From a virus, in the IMG/VR virus record IMGVR_UViG_3300017989_000032, positions 1-45,982 of that record: a stretch of 45,982 nt of DNA. One strand, given 5' to 3'. The position numbers were made by a program, and so were the translations under genes. Positions 39,640 to 45,510 of this stretch are shown in pieces. The notes below the pieces were generated by a model. It was not told the origin of the DNA. It was given only the letters and a program-made list of their open reading frames with translations, and searched no databases. Position 1 is the stretch's first letter, and every line of letters starts with the position of its first letter.

Positions 39640-40089
39640 TCAAACGGCCTTTTTGGCCCCTTTATCAGCCTTCTTCCGATTGAACTTGTGAGCGATGAGC
39701 GTAATAGCCTGCTCATCCTCTACGTTGGGCTTGTCCTTGTCCAAGTCCTCTGTGGCCTGCACGGAGCGAGGAGATAAGCCGTAACAGGCTGAAAGCACGA
39801 ATTCGGCGCCTCGACTGGTCTCTCGGTGGTTCAATCGCTCCTTATAACTGGCCCTTAATCTGGCCTTCGCGCGCTTGACGAAGGGAGTATAATCCTGCTT
39901 TTCCCCCGGTTTCTGGCTCATTTTGACATATTCGTCGAACGAGTCTGGATCGAGAAATCCGCAGAACAAGGCCATATCGTCGTCGTTGGGCCATTGACCA
40001 TCTGGATTATTGGGTTGGCATTGCTCGAAGTATCGGTCGAGTTTGCTGCCTAAAGCCTTTGCTGTTTTGTATCTACGCGGTGGCGGCAT
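39640..40089 (-). CDS. Terminase small subunit (149 aa)
   Basis: MPPPRRYKTAKALGSKLDRY, then WPNDDDMALFCGFLDPDSFD, gives a basic DNA-binding helix followed by the helix-turn-helix-like segment common to small terminases. A helical body and a basic tail (KFNRKKADKGAKKAV) complete it. ATG 40089 has GAGGA at normal spacing; an upstream start at 40185 falls inside the AT-hook gene. It would recognise the packaging site and recruit the large subunit. Confidence 0.75.
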   Translation of the reverse strand: MPPPRRYKTAKALGSKLDRYFEQCQPNNPDGQWPNDDDMALFCGFLDPDSFDEYVKMSQKPGEKQDYTPFVKRAKARLRASYKERLNHRETSRGAEFVLSACYGLSPRSVQATEDLDKDKPNVEDEQAITLIAHKFNRKKADKGAKKAV

Positions 40090-40237
40090 CTTTTTTATCC
40101 TCTTTTCTTGGCCTTCCGGGTCGCTTTTTGACCGGTTTTGTGGCGATATCTTCGAGGTTTTCGATTCTCTTGTAGATCTCTGCAAGGTGTTTTGAGAGTG
40201 TAATACAGTTGCGCAAGGCTCTTGGTTTAATCTCCAT
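40073..40237 (-). CDS. AT-hook microprotein (54 aa)
   Basis: An amphipathic N-terminal helix (ALRNCITLSKHLAEIYKRIE) leads to KPVKKRPGRPRKEDKK, which contains the AT-hook core RPGRPRK. AT hooks bind the minor groove of A+T-rich DNA. The gene overlaps the terminase small subunit start by 17 nt and the holin-like gene end by 11 nt. It could mark packaging or origin DNA; this is inferred from the motif only. Confidence 0.55.
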   Translation of the reverse strand: MEIKPRALRNCITLSKHLAEIYKRIENLEDIATKPVKKRPGRPRKEDKKDAATA

Positions 40238-40442
40238 CGCTATCCTCCGGCTTGACTATCTCTACTATCTCTCCGCTGGCAGGCGTGAGGTAATCGAGTA
40301 TCGTTTGGCTGATAATCCCTGCGACTCCTATGATACCGATACATATCATTTGCTCTCGGCTATCGCTTTGGAGTACGCAGATCATTGCTGTGATGGATAC
40401 TCCTAATTTGCGACTTGCAAGTTTATCCATAAAGTTATCCAT
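40227..40442 (-). CDS. Holin-like membrane protein (71 aa)
   Basis: A short charged start (MDNFMDKLASRK) precedes two hydrophobic segments: LGVSITAMICVL, and ICIGIIGVAGIISQTILDYL after a polar turn (QSDSREQM). It ends with an acidic tail. This two-helix hairpin with charged tail suits a small holin. Holins directly before terminase small subunits are known in several podoviruses. The ATG overlaps the previous stop (TAATG). Confidence 0.6.
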   Translation of the reverse strand: MDNFMDKLASRKLGVSITAMICVLQSDSREQMICIGIIGVAGIISQTILDYLTPASGEIVEIVKPEDSDGD

Positions 40443-40522
40443 TATCTTCCCCTGCCTGTCTTTCTCGTGGTCTTACAACCCCCTCGACCTGATCCATCGT
40501 GTTTTGGTGTGCCTTTAGCCAT
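40442..40522 (-). CDS. Conserved basic phage micropeptide (26 aa)
   Basis: MAKGTPKHDGSGRGGCKTTR resembles short MxKGTPxxDGSGRG peptides encoded in many phages, to the best of recall. Their role is unknown. The stop overlaps the holin-like start. Very small, so confidence is limited. Confidence 0.5.
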   Translation of the reverse strand: MAKGTPKHDGSGRGGCKTTRKTGRGR

Positions 40523-40524
40523 GA

Positions 40525-40716
40525 TTATCCTCTGTACTCTGTCCGACACCGGCTGATCTCATCTCTTTCTTCTGGAGTCGGATCGCCGTAGTGATTATCC
40601 GGCCCTGTCGCGATAGATAGCTCTTTTTCCTGTTGTTCCTTGTATTCACGAGCCTGTTCCGCCAAAATTTCATCTCTCTCTTCCGGCGACAGGTTCATCA
40701 ATTCCTTTGCGTTCAT
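40525..40716 (-). CDS. Hypothetical acidic helical protein (63 aa)
   Basis: A strongly acidic helix with a repeated SPEERDEI / TPEERDEI motif at both ends (residues about 9-16 and 46-53), suggesting an internal duplication. The ATG overlaps the previous stop. No family is recognised. Confidence 0.55.
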   Translation of the reverse strand: MNAKELMNLSPEERDEILAEQAREYKEQQEKELSIATGPDNHYGDPTPEERDEISRCRTEYRG

Positions 40717-40907
40717 TACGCTATCCCTTTGCTCGCTGCGTTGGTTAGATTTACGAGTGCAGACGTTAAATCCTCTTGACAGCTTGTGAGATATTGCATC
40801 TGCCCTACATCCCGATCACCATACTCACTCACAATCACCTTGCGGAGATCCTCTATTGTGTCCAGGAGCTTAGCTTTAACCGGTTCAAGTTGTTGTTTTG
40901 TTATCAT
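40716..40907 (-). CDS. Coiled-coil protein (63 aa)
   Basis: Helical and heptad-like (KQQLEPVKAKLLDTIEDLRK), with no recognised family. Both ends overlap neighbouring genes, which is the main support for it being coding. Confidence 0.55.
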   Translation of the reverse strand: MITKQQLEPVKAKLLDTIEDLRKVIVSEYGDRDVGQMQYLTSCQEDLTSALVNLTNAASKGIA

Positions 40908-41041
40908 CGGTAGAACCTTTGGATGTACTCGTTAAGCTCTCTTAACTTTTTGGCCGTCAGTTGCCTCGGCTTGTCTGGATTGCAAGCCATGACGGCTACG
41001 ACCTGTTTCTCTTTTTTGCTTTTTATACCGCTCGATCCCAT
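40904..41041 (-). CDS. Hypothetical basic microprotein (45 aa)
   Basis: A basic N-terminus (KSKKEKQVVAVMACNP) is followed by DKPRQLTAKKLRELNEYIQR, a charged helix. It overlaps the genes on both sides. No family is recognised. Confidence 0.5.
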   Translation of the reverse strand: MGSSGIKSKKEKQVVAVMACNPDKPRQLTAKKLRELNEYIQRFYR

Positions 41042-41193
41042 AAGGTTTTCGCCCGTTTTTTACGATTCCTCGCTCTCGCTGCAATTATCTCATCCCAATT
41101 CTTAGAATACTCCAGATGTGTAATCCTCATCTTGCGCTCAATATCAATATCGTTATCAGGATTGCTCAACTCTAATGCTTCTGTTGCTCGCAT
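41023..41193 (-). CDS. Hypothetical basic microprotein (56 aa)
   Basis: An acidic start (ALELSNPDNDIDIERKM) gives way to a very basic helix (ARARNRKKRAKTLWDR) that could bind nucleic acid. A weak ribosome site (GAAGAA) lies upstream; it overlaps both neighbours. No family is recognised. Confidence 0.5.
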   Translation of the reverse strand: MRATEALELSNPDNDIDIERKMRITHLEYSKNWDEIIAARARNRKKRAKTLWDRAV

Positions 41194-41324
41194 TTCTTCT
41201 TTTCTCCCTCTTTTAACAACCTCTCAGCAACTTTATCATATACCGTGCTCATATGTTCATCCCGGCTCAGTGAACGCACGCGGATATTAGATGGTGTGAG
41301 TCTATATTGATTCTTCCTGCTCAT
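41172..41324 (-). CDS. Hypothetical microprotein (50 aa)
   Basis: A polar and basic protein ending in a Lys-rich helix (KVAERLLKEGEKKKCEQQKH). The ATG overlaps the stop of the helix-turn-helix gene (ATGA), so translation is coupled to it. No family is recognised. Confidence 0.5.
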   Translation of the reverse strand: MSRKNQYRLTPSNIRVRSLSRDEHMSTVYDKVAERLLKEGEKKKCEQQKH

Positions 41325-41860
41325 GCTAACAACCCCAGTTTCTTCAACTCTTCCTGAACGCGGCCGGCGGCAATTTCTCCCTTTAACGACTTTTCCGTAT
41401 TCAAGGTTTCATCCGTCGATTTGCGAGTAGAACGTCGAAAAGATATCACTTTCCCTTTTCTCTCTTCTTCTCTCTCTTTATTAGGGGCTACTATAGTGTC
41501 CTCGGTAGGGATACTATAGTGTACCTTGCAGGGATACCATAGTGTCCTCTCTTTCAGAGAATATTTGGGCAAAAGTGAGATAATCATTACCCTTGATGTA
41601 TATGGTTTCCCATGCCGGGTAATGGTTGTTAAGCCCCGTCTTATTATTTTCTTCTCAAAGAGCGAGTGAATTAATCTTTTCACATAGCTTACTGATAACC
41701 CTATATTGGAGGCAATTGTTTCATTGCTGCCAGTCCACGGACTTGGCCAATATCGCCCGATTTCGATTAGGACTAATTTTTCAGCCGGCGTAATATCCGG
41801 GTGCTCCATGACACAATCGTATGCCATTGCATACTTTGGAGGCTTGCGCTTTGATGCCAT
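41321..41860 (-). CDS. Helix-turn-helix DNA-binding protein (replication/regulatory type, 179 aa)
   Basis: Residues about 20-80 form a winged helix: helix HPDITPAEKLVLIEIGRY, then TGSNETIASNIGLSVSYVKR as the helix-turn-helix, and a wing. This is the arrangement of phage replication-initiator N-termini (helix-turn-helix_36-like) and of some repressors. The C-terminal half is basic and disordered. It may cooperate with the primosome-like protein at 7044-7427. Its leader carries an attenuator with an anti-ribosome-site loop, so translation is probably controlled. Confidence 0.65.
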   Translation of the reverse strand: MASKRKPPKYAMAYDCVMEHPDITPAEKLVLIEIGRYWPSPWTGSNETIASNIGLSVSYVKRLIHSLFEKKIIRRGLTTITRHGKPYTSRVMIISLLPKYSLKERTLWYPCKVHYSIPTEDTIVAPNKEREEERKGKVISFRRSTRKSTDETLNTEKSLKGEIAAGRVQEELKKLGLLA

Positions 41861-41863
41861 TAT

Positions 41864-41925
41864 CTTTCTCCAAGAAAAAAGGCCGACAAGGGTAAATTTC
41901 TTGGAGGAAAGATACCCCTATCGGC
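41864..41925 (-). promoter_or_regulatory. Attenuator: intrinsic terminator whose loop is complementary to the ribosome site
   Basis: On the leftward strand GCCGATAGGGGTA (41925-41913) and TACCCTTGTCGGC (41894-41882) form a stem with 5 + 5 pairs around a small internal loop, followed by C and six U. Its loop (41911-41897) is complementary to 41877-41864, which contains the ribosome site GGAGAAAG of the gene starting at 41860. Ten consecutive pairs form a possible pseudoknot. Terminator and SD occlusion therefore overlap. Confidence 0.6.
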
Positions 41926-41972
41926 TTATAGCCTATGTCCGTAATGTATCCGTTACAATCCATTACTCTCAT

Positions 41973-42233
41973 CTATACAGCTATTTCAAGTTTGCGGTTG
42001 ATCTCTGCCTCTTCATCGGCTATCCATTGGCGAAGTCGCGCAGACGATTCCCGAATTACAACTGATTTTCCCGTTCGAGGATTATACCGATGTGCTCTTG
42101 GATTGTCTGGATCGAACGGTGCGCTATTGATTCTCAAATGAGGAAAGTTGGGTGCGAAACACGGCGTTTGTGGTCGTGCCTTTTGCAAGCAACCTTTGTT
42201 GATACCATCCATGTTGTATCGTTTATAATCCAT
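41973..42233 (-). CDS. Hypothetical protein, probably leaderless (86 aa)
   Basis: ATG 42233 lies 8 nt after a -10-like TATAGT (42242-42247), with a GTG 3 nt earlier; no ribosome site exists. The protein has a Pro/Asn-rich middle (FDPDNPRAHRYNPRTGKSVV) followed by an acidic helix (RLRQWIADEEAEINRKLEI). No family is recognised. Confidence 0.55.
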   Translation of the reverse strand: MDYKRYNMDGINKGCLQKARPQTPCFAPNFPHLRINSAPFDPDNPRAHRYNPRTGKSVVIRESSARLRQWIADEEAEINRKLEIAV

Positions 42234-42241
42234 CACTCTAT

Positions 42242-42271
42242 ACTATATACGTGCGATTTTGCCGTTGTCCA
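42242..42271 (-). promoter_or_regulatory. Leftward promoter next to a leaderless start
   Basis: TGGACA (42266-42271), 18-nt spacer, TATAGT (42242-42247; 5/6). Transcription should begin within a few bases of the ATG at 42233. Confidence 0.5.
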
Positions 42272-42324
42272 GCACAAAATTATGGTCCAGGGTAAAAATG
42301 TTCTTGACAAAATCTATATACTCA

Positions 42325-42486
42325 TCAAGTCGGTCCTCCCACAATTTTCCCTTTGTTTTCGATGCCGTCGCGTAACCAAAGTCGAACTTCCTCAATATAT
42401 TGGCGCTGATCTTCGGCAATCATTGATTTTATTATATGGCGTTTGCCTTGTTTTCCCGTTTTGGGTTTTGGTTTTGGTTTGCTCAT
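42325..42486 (-). CDS. Hypothetical basic protein (53 aa)
   Basis: A Pro/Lys-rich N-terminus (SKPKPKPKTGKQGKRHI) precedes a helix (EDQRQYIEEVRLWLRDGIEN). It was chosen over an overlapping ORF in another frame (42392-42577). No family is recognised. Confidence 0.45.
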   Translation of the reverse strand: MSKPKPKPKTGKQGKRHIIKSMIAEDQRQYIEEVRLWLRDGIENKGKIVGGPT

Positions 42487-42512
42487 TTCTGACCTCGTTT
42501 TTGGAGGGTGCT

Positions 42513-42542
42513 ATAGTACTCGTTGGCCTGAGATCGGCCAAC
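42513..42542 (-). promoter_or_regulatory. Leftward promoter overlapping a palindrome (possible operator)
   Basis: TTGGCC (42536-42541), 17-nt spacer, TACTAT (42513-42518; 5/6). GTTGGCC-TGAGATC-GGCCAAC (42522-42542) is a 7-bp inverted repeat covering the -35 and spacer, where a repressor would block transcription. Confidence 0.4.
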
Positions 42543-42608
42543 CTGGGCCATCCTGGGGCGTCGATCTTGACAAACAACTCTCTAAATTAGGACATCTACG
42601 GACAAACA

Positions 42609-42746
42609 CTACCCATCCTGCGACAAACGAGCCTTTTCAGCCTCCTCAAACGTCGCGCCGGGGTGCTCATCCAGATAGCGCCAATAAAATTCAAATAGTT
42701 GCCACGTTTCCTCAAACGATCCCGGTTTGGGTTTTACGTTCCCCAT
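42609..42746 (-). CDS. Hypothetical microprotein (45 aa)
   Basis: MGNVKPKPGSFEETWQLFEF followed by YWRYLDEHPGATFEEAEKAR: a short aromatic helix protein with no recognised family. It overlaps the end of the zinc-binding gene upstream by 13 nt. Confidence 0.5.
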   Translation of the reverse strand: MGNVKPKPGSFEETWQLFEFYWRYLDEHPGATFEEAEKARLSQDG

Positions 42747-42919
42747 TCTTCTGGCATTTTTTCGTACTCTGCGCATAATTTTACCCTTGTTTCGACCGGC
42801 AACAGCGGGACAAAATAACCTTGCCGGTAGGACTCAATGTTGTTTTTGTTTTTCGGATGTGCGCATATGAGTCGCTGCGACTCAATGTAATCCACGTATT
42901 TACACGTTCGGCACTTCAT
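42734..42919 (-). CDS. Zinc-binding protein (61 aa)
   Basis: MKCRTCKYVDYIESQRLICA with His and a later Cys (KLCAEYEK) could bind one zinc. ATG 42919 has GAGGAGCAAAA upstream and overlaps the AlpA-like stop. The longer start at 42976 would lie in the AlpA-like gene. No family is recognised. Confidence 0.6.
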   Translation of the reverse strand: MKCRTCKYVDYIESQRLICAHPKNKNNIESYRQGYFVPLLPVETRVKLCAEYEKMPEEWGT

Positions 42920-43104
42920 TTTTTGCTCCTCGGACAGCCTTTTTTGATCCATTGCTCGATGGTGGCTTGTTGCCAACGTATTGCTCCGCCGATACGCAAT
43001 GGCTTCGGGATTTTCCCGTCGATCACGTACCGGCCGACGGTCCTTGTAGTCACACCGAGCATCTGAGCAACGTCTTTAATCGTCCATAATCTCTCTGTTT
43101 CCAT
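42916..43104 (-). CDS. AlpA/excisionase-type helix-turn-helix protein (62 aa)
   Basis: ERLWTIKDVAQMLGVTTRTV followed by GRYVIDGKIPKPLRIGGAIRW is the MerR-like winged helix of AlpA/excisionase proteins, at their usual length. The C-terminal residues form the basic end of the last helix. Such proteins act as excisionases or as small transcription activators. It is the first gene leftward from the divergent promoters. AAGGAGTAAAC precedes the ATG. Confidence 0.85.
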   Translation of the reverse strand: METERLWTIKDVAQMLGVTTRTVGRYVIDGKIPKPLRIGGAIRWQQATIEQWIKKGCPRSKK

Positions 43105-43190
43105 GTTTACTCCTTATCTAACATCACAAATAGTTTAGCGTTTCCATTTTCTTTGATTTTCTTCACATCTTTTTTTATCAATTATCGGCC

Positions 43191-43218
43191 CTTATAGCTC
43201 AAAAACCGCTATTGTCAA
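43191..43218 (-). promoter_or_regulatory. Leftward early promoter
   Basis: TTGACA (43213-43218), 16-nt spacer, TATAAG (43191-43196): perfect -35 and 5/6 -10. It should drive the AlpA-like gene and possibly the long leftward transcript. A leader of about 80 nt precedes 43104. Confidence 0.65.
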
Positions 43219-43247
43219 CATTTTTCTATTATTTTCTCAAAAAAGGC

Positions 43248-43276
43248 TTGACTTTACAACAGAAATAGTCGATAAT
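43248..43276 (+). promoter_or_regulatory. Rightward early promoter
   Basis: TTGACT (43248-43253), 17-nt spacer, GATAAT (43271-43276), in an A+T-rich stretch. It lies 29 bp from the leftward promoter, forming the main divergent early control region. Confidence 0.65.
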
Positions 43277-43310
43277 ATATATAGTCAATGATGTTGATCT
43301 TTGACAAGTA

Positions 43311-43324
43311 AATAACGGGCAAGC
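43311..43324 (+). repeat. 14-bp inverted repeat, left arm
   Basis: AATAACGGGCAAGC; its perfect reverse complement lies at 43656-43669, so the pair brackets the gene at 43350-43649 (331 bp between the arms). Confidence 0.7.
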
Positions 43325-43349
43325 GAAAAGAAGGGACGGGCAAACTATT

Positions 43350-43649
43350 ATGACAATCATCGAACAAATCTTAAGCATAAAAAAAGACACGTCTATACTA
43401 TGGCAATACGGCAAAAGTAAAAAGGATGTTCTGGGAGAAATCCAAGAAGCCGTTGACGGTTTAATCGCAGCAAAAAAGTACCTGCCAGAGACATATAAAA
43501 TCAACGAAGTTGTCGGCGTTCCAGAATGGTTCCAGCTTAAAGATCGTAAAGTTGGAATGAGTTATTGTCAAATCAGCAATTACGTTAAGTACATCATCCG
43601 TACAGGACGGCTACTTAAGAGACCATACAAAATCGCTAACCATTATTAG
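43350..43649 (+). CDS. Hypothetical early protein enclosed by an inverted repeat (99 aa)
   Basis: MTIIEQILSIKKDTSILWQY begins a helical protein with a basic C-terminus (SNYVKYIIRTGRLLKRPYKI). AAGGGACGGGCAAACTATT offers a weakly placed ribosome site. This is the first gene after the rightward early promoter, a place typical of host-takeover or anti-defence genes. No family is recognised. Confidence 0.6.
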   Translation: MTIIEQILSIKKDTSILWQYGKSKKDVLGEIQEAVDGLIAAKKYLPETYKINEVVGVPEWFQLKDRKVGMSYCQISNYVKYIIRTGRLLKRPYKIANHY

Positions 43650-43655
43650 ACAATA

Positions 43656-43669
43656 GCTTGCCCGTTATT
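43656..43669 (+). repeat. 14-bp inverted repeat, right arm
   Basis: GCTTGCCCGTTATT, the perfect reverse complement of 43311-43324, located 6 nt after the stop of the enclosed gene. Confidence 0.7.
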
Positions 43670-43671
43670 GT

Positions 43672-43719
43672 AGCCTTGGCTAAAGATAGGCTGTAGTGGT
43701 GCGAATCCATGACAAGGCT
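43672..43719 (+). promoter_or_regulatory. Intergenic hairpin with 7-bp closing stem
   Basis: AGCCTTG (43672-43678) pairs perfectly with CAAGGCT (43713-43719) around 34 nt that include a T-loop-like TGCGAAT closed by TGG/CCA. It is too short to be a tRNA. Confidence 0.4.
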
Positions 43720-43756
43720 TTAGATTTGAATAGATAAGTTAAGAAAGATATTCACA

Positions 43757-43864
43757 ATGACGACTACCAAACAATCCAAAACACAATCACGGGCGCTCGA
43801 AGGTTTAAATCGATGTGGTAGTCGTCTGCCGGAGAGCGCCCATCTTTTAAGGACGACTACCATG
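43757..43864 (+). promoter_or_regulatory. Leader with competing complementarities around the start codon
   Basis: GACGACTACCA occurs at 43759-43769 and 43852-43862; its reverse complement lies at 43816-43826. The downstream copy ends on the first base of the ATG at 43862, so pairing there hides the start while pairing with the upstream copy frees it. GGGCGCTC (43791-43798) and GAGCGCCC (43834-43841) cross either pairing, giving a pseudoknot. An in-frame ATG at 43757 could encode a leader extension. Confidence 0.55.
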
Positions 43865-44134
43865 AAAGACAAACCGCACAATATGATCGAAGTCATCGAA
43901 TTTTGTAAGACCCACCATTTACCGGCTGATATTGTCGGTCGATGGGTTTGGGTAAAATTCGAGGAAAAACCATCCACTGAAACCCGCACTCTACTAAAAG
44001 ACTATGGTTTTCGATGGTCGAAACGACGTGGAGAATGGGCGCATAATTGCGGCCATCCGACAAAGCCGGGCCATTGTATCCCTCGCGAAAAATACACTGT
44101 GCAGCATATTGAAGATGAAAAGGCGGTGGCATAA
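43862..44134 (+). CDS. Hypothetical early protein (90 aa)
   Basis: ATG 43862 has AAGGA at normal spacing. The upstream in-frame start at 43757 would add 35 residues read from the structured leader. The core (VGRWVWVKFEEKPSTETRTL; YGFRWSKRRGEWAHNCG) resembles small phage and plasmid proteins in which a Trp-rich strand hairpin is followed by GF.W....W. Their function is unclear. The stop overlaps the next start (ATGA-type at 44134). Confidence 0.6.
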   Translation: MKDKPHNMIEVIEFCKTHHLPADIVGRWVWVKFEEKPSTETRTLLKDYGFRWSKRRGEWAHNCGHPTKPGHCIPREKYTVQHIEDEKAVA

Positions 44135-44361
44135 TGATACGAGCAATCACGCTACCGGCAATAAACAAAACTGTATCTTTGGCTCAATATGTCAAGGCTA
44201 TCAAAATAGCCAAAGCAAATCCCGACGTGGAGTTTAAACATGGATTGACGTGTTGGTGGCCCTGTAAAGGCTCACAAATTATGCTGCAATTCCGGGATGG
44301 TATGATGCAAAGAATCAGTGAGGCGCGGCCATATGTTACGCGCGGGATGGACGGTGAATGA
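44134..44361 (+). CDS. Hypothetical protein (75 aa)
   Basis: [20 protein letters not shown] followed by [20 protein letters not shown]. Similar small proteins with a central WWP motif are common in phage early regions, to the best of recall, but have no known role. Both ends overlap neighbours, so it is translated with the ATPase. Confidence 0.65.
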   Translation: MIRAITLPAINKTVSLAQYVKAIKIAKANPDVEFKHGLTCWWPCKGSQIMLQFRDGMMQRISEARPYVTRGMDGE

Positions 44362-45002
44362 TGAACTTGTATGAGCAATACAGACCGAAAACCTTTGACG
44401 ATGTATTAGGCCAAGATAAGGCCGTAACGAAAATTCAAAGACTAATTGCGCGCGGCTGGGGCGGCCGCGCGTACTGGATCAGTGGGGCCAGTGGTACGGG
44501 CAAGACGACTATTGCCAAGATTATCGCCGGGATGAAAGCCGACGAGCATTTTACCCTTGAATTTGACAGCGCCGACAAAGTTGGCGTATCCGATATGGAT
44601 TACATTGACGAGTTTCTTTTGTACGGCGCATGGGGCAAGGGCGGCAAGGCTATCATTATCAATGAGGCGCATGGACTCCGCAAGCCTATCATTCGACGTT
44701 TGCTCGGAGTATTAGAGCGCCTACCGAAACACGTCGTGATTATCTTCACAACGACCAAACTCGGAGAAAAAAAGCTATTCGAGGATGAGATTGACGCTAA
44801 CCCTCTTTTATCTCGATGTGCTAAAATAGAATTGACAAATCAAGGTTTGGCCGCGCCGTTTGCCGAACGCTGCCGCGAAATTGCCCAGGTTGAAAATCTG
44901 GACGGAAAGCCTATCAAAGCCTATATCAATCTGGCTCAAAAGTGCCGAAACAACTGTCGTGAAATGCTTATGGCGATTGAATCCGGCGAAATGTTAGTAT
45001 GA
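44358..45002 (+). CDS. Clamp-loader-like AAA+ ATPase (DnaX/RFC type, 214 aa)
   Basis: [18 protein letters not shown] is the standard opening of DnaX/RFC subunits. Walker A is SGASGTGKT (42-50); Walker B-like is IIINEAH (99-105, with Asn for the usual Asp). Sensor 1 lies at VVIIFTTTK (126-134) and the SRC motif at residues 152-154. It lacks the C-terminal oligomerisation domain (usual length 350 or more). It may load or unload the host sliding clamp, or replace a host subunit for phage replication. No phage polymerase or clamp is visible. Confidence 0.78.
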   Translation: MMNLYEQYRPKTFDDVLGQDKAVTKIQRLIARGWGGRAYWISGASGTGKTTIAKIIAGMKADEHFTLEFDSADKVGVSDMDYIDEFLLYGAWGKGGKAIIINEAHGLRKPIIRRLLGVLERLPKHVVIIFTTTKLGEKKLFEDEIDANPLLSRCAKIELTNQGLAAPFAERCREIAQVENLDGKPIKAYINLAQKCRNNCREMLMAIESGEMLV

Positions 45003-45024
45003 ACCTCTAATAAAGGGTAGGAAA

Positions 45025-45510
45025 ATGAAGACGTTTAAACCAACAACCAGTCAAATTTCTATCGCCAACACTGTATTTAAGGCAATGGCGTACGAACAAT
45101 GTGTCCGGCCCATAGTGGAAGGATACCAACGTCGAATCTTGGCCGATTTACAATCGCCGCCCGCCCTGGATTATGGCGACGATTCATCGGCCCCCAAAAT
45201 CGTACTGGAACCGAAACACTCGTATTTATTGCCTGATGATGTGTTTAAGGTTTACCATGCACGATGCCAAAAAGCGAGAGACGCAGCGGGATTTAAGGTT
45301 GACCATCCCGATAAGTGCCCGCTGCTGATCGCCGAGCACCTTGTGATCCAAGCAAAACAAGCATTGATTGAAGAAATGGAACCGGTAACGGGCTTATCAT
45401 TGGATATGTTAACGCAGGCTGGGCTTGACAACTACCACCAATATATTGAGTTGACCCTAAAGTTATTGGCCCCCTTTGTTCCTCATGACGCAAAACTCAA
45501 AATAGCATAG
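45025..45510 (+). CDS. Hypothetical early protein (161 aa)
   Basis: An N-terminal helix (TSQISIANTVFKAMAYEQCV), a strand-like middle, then CPLLIAEHLVIQAKQALIEE and a final helix. No family is recognised. The leader AAAGGGTAGGAAAATG (45012-45027) sets the start. The final GCA TAG is the beginning of hairpin copy 2 at 45505-45549. Confidence 0.65.
   Translation: MKTFKPTTSQISIANTVFKAMAYEQCVRPIVEGYQRRILADLQSPPALDYGDDSSAPKIVLEPKHSYLLPDDVFKVYHARCQKARDAAGFKVDHPDKCPLLIAEHLVIQAKQALIEEMEPVTGLSLDMLTQAGLDNYHQYIELTLKLLAPFVPHDAKLKIA

Noticed and set aside
39434-39643. 69-aa ORF between the terminase genes
   Set aside because: Its sequence translates the G-quadruplex tract into Gly/Pro runs and it lacks a start signal; better explained as non-coding.
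42392-42577. 61-aa leftward ORF across the promoter/palindrome
   Set aside because: It covers promoter and operator-like sequence; the alternative-frame ORF at 42325-42486 fits better downstream of the promoter.
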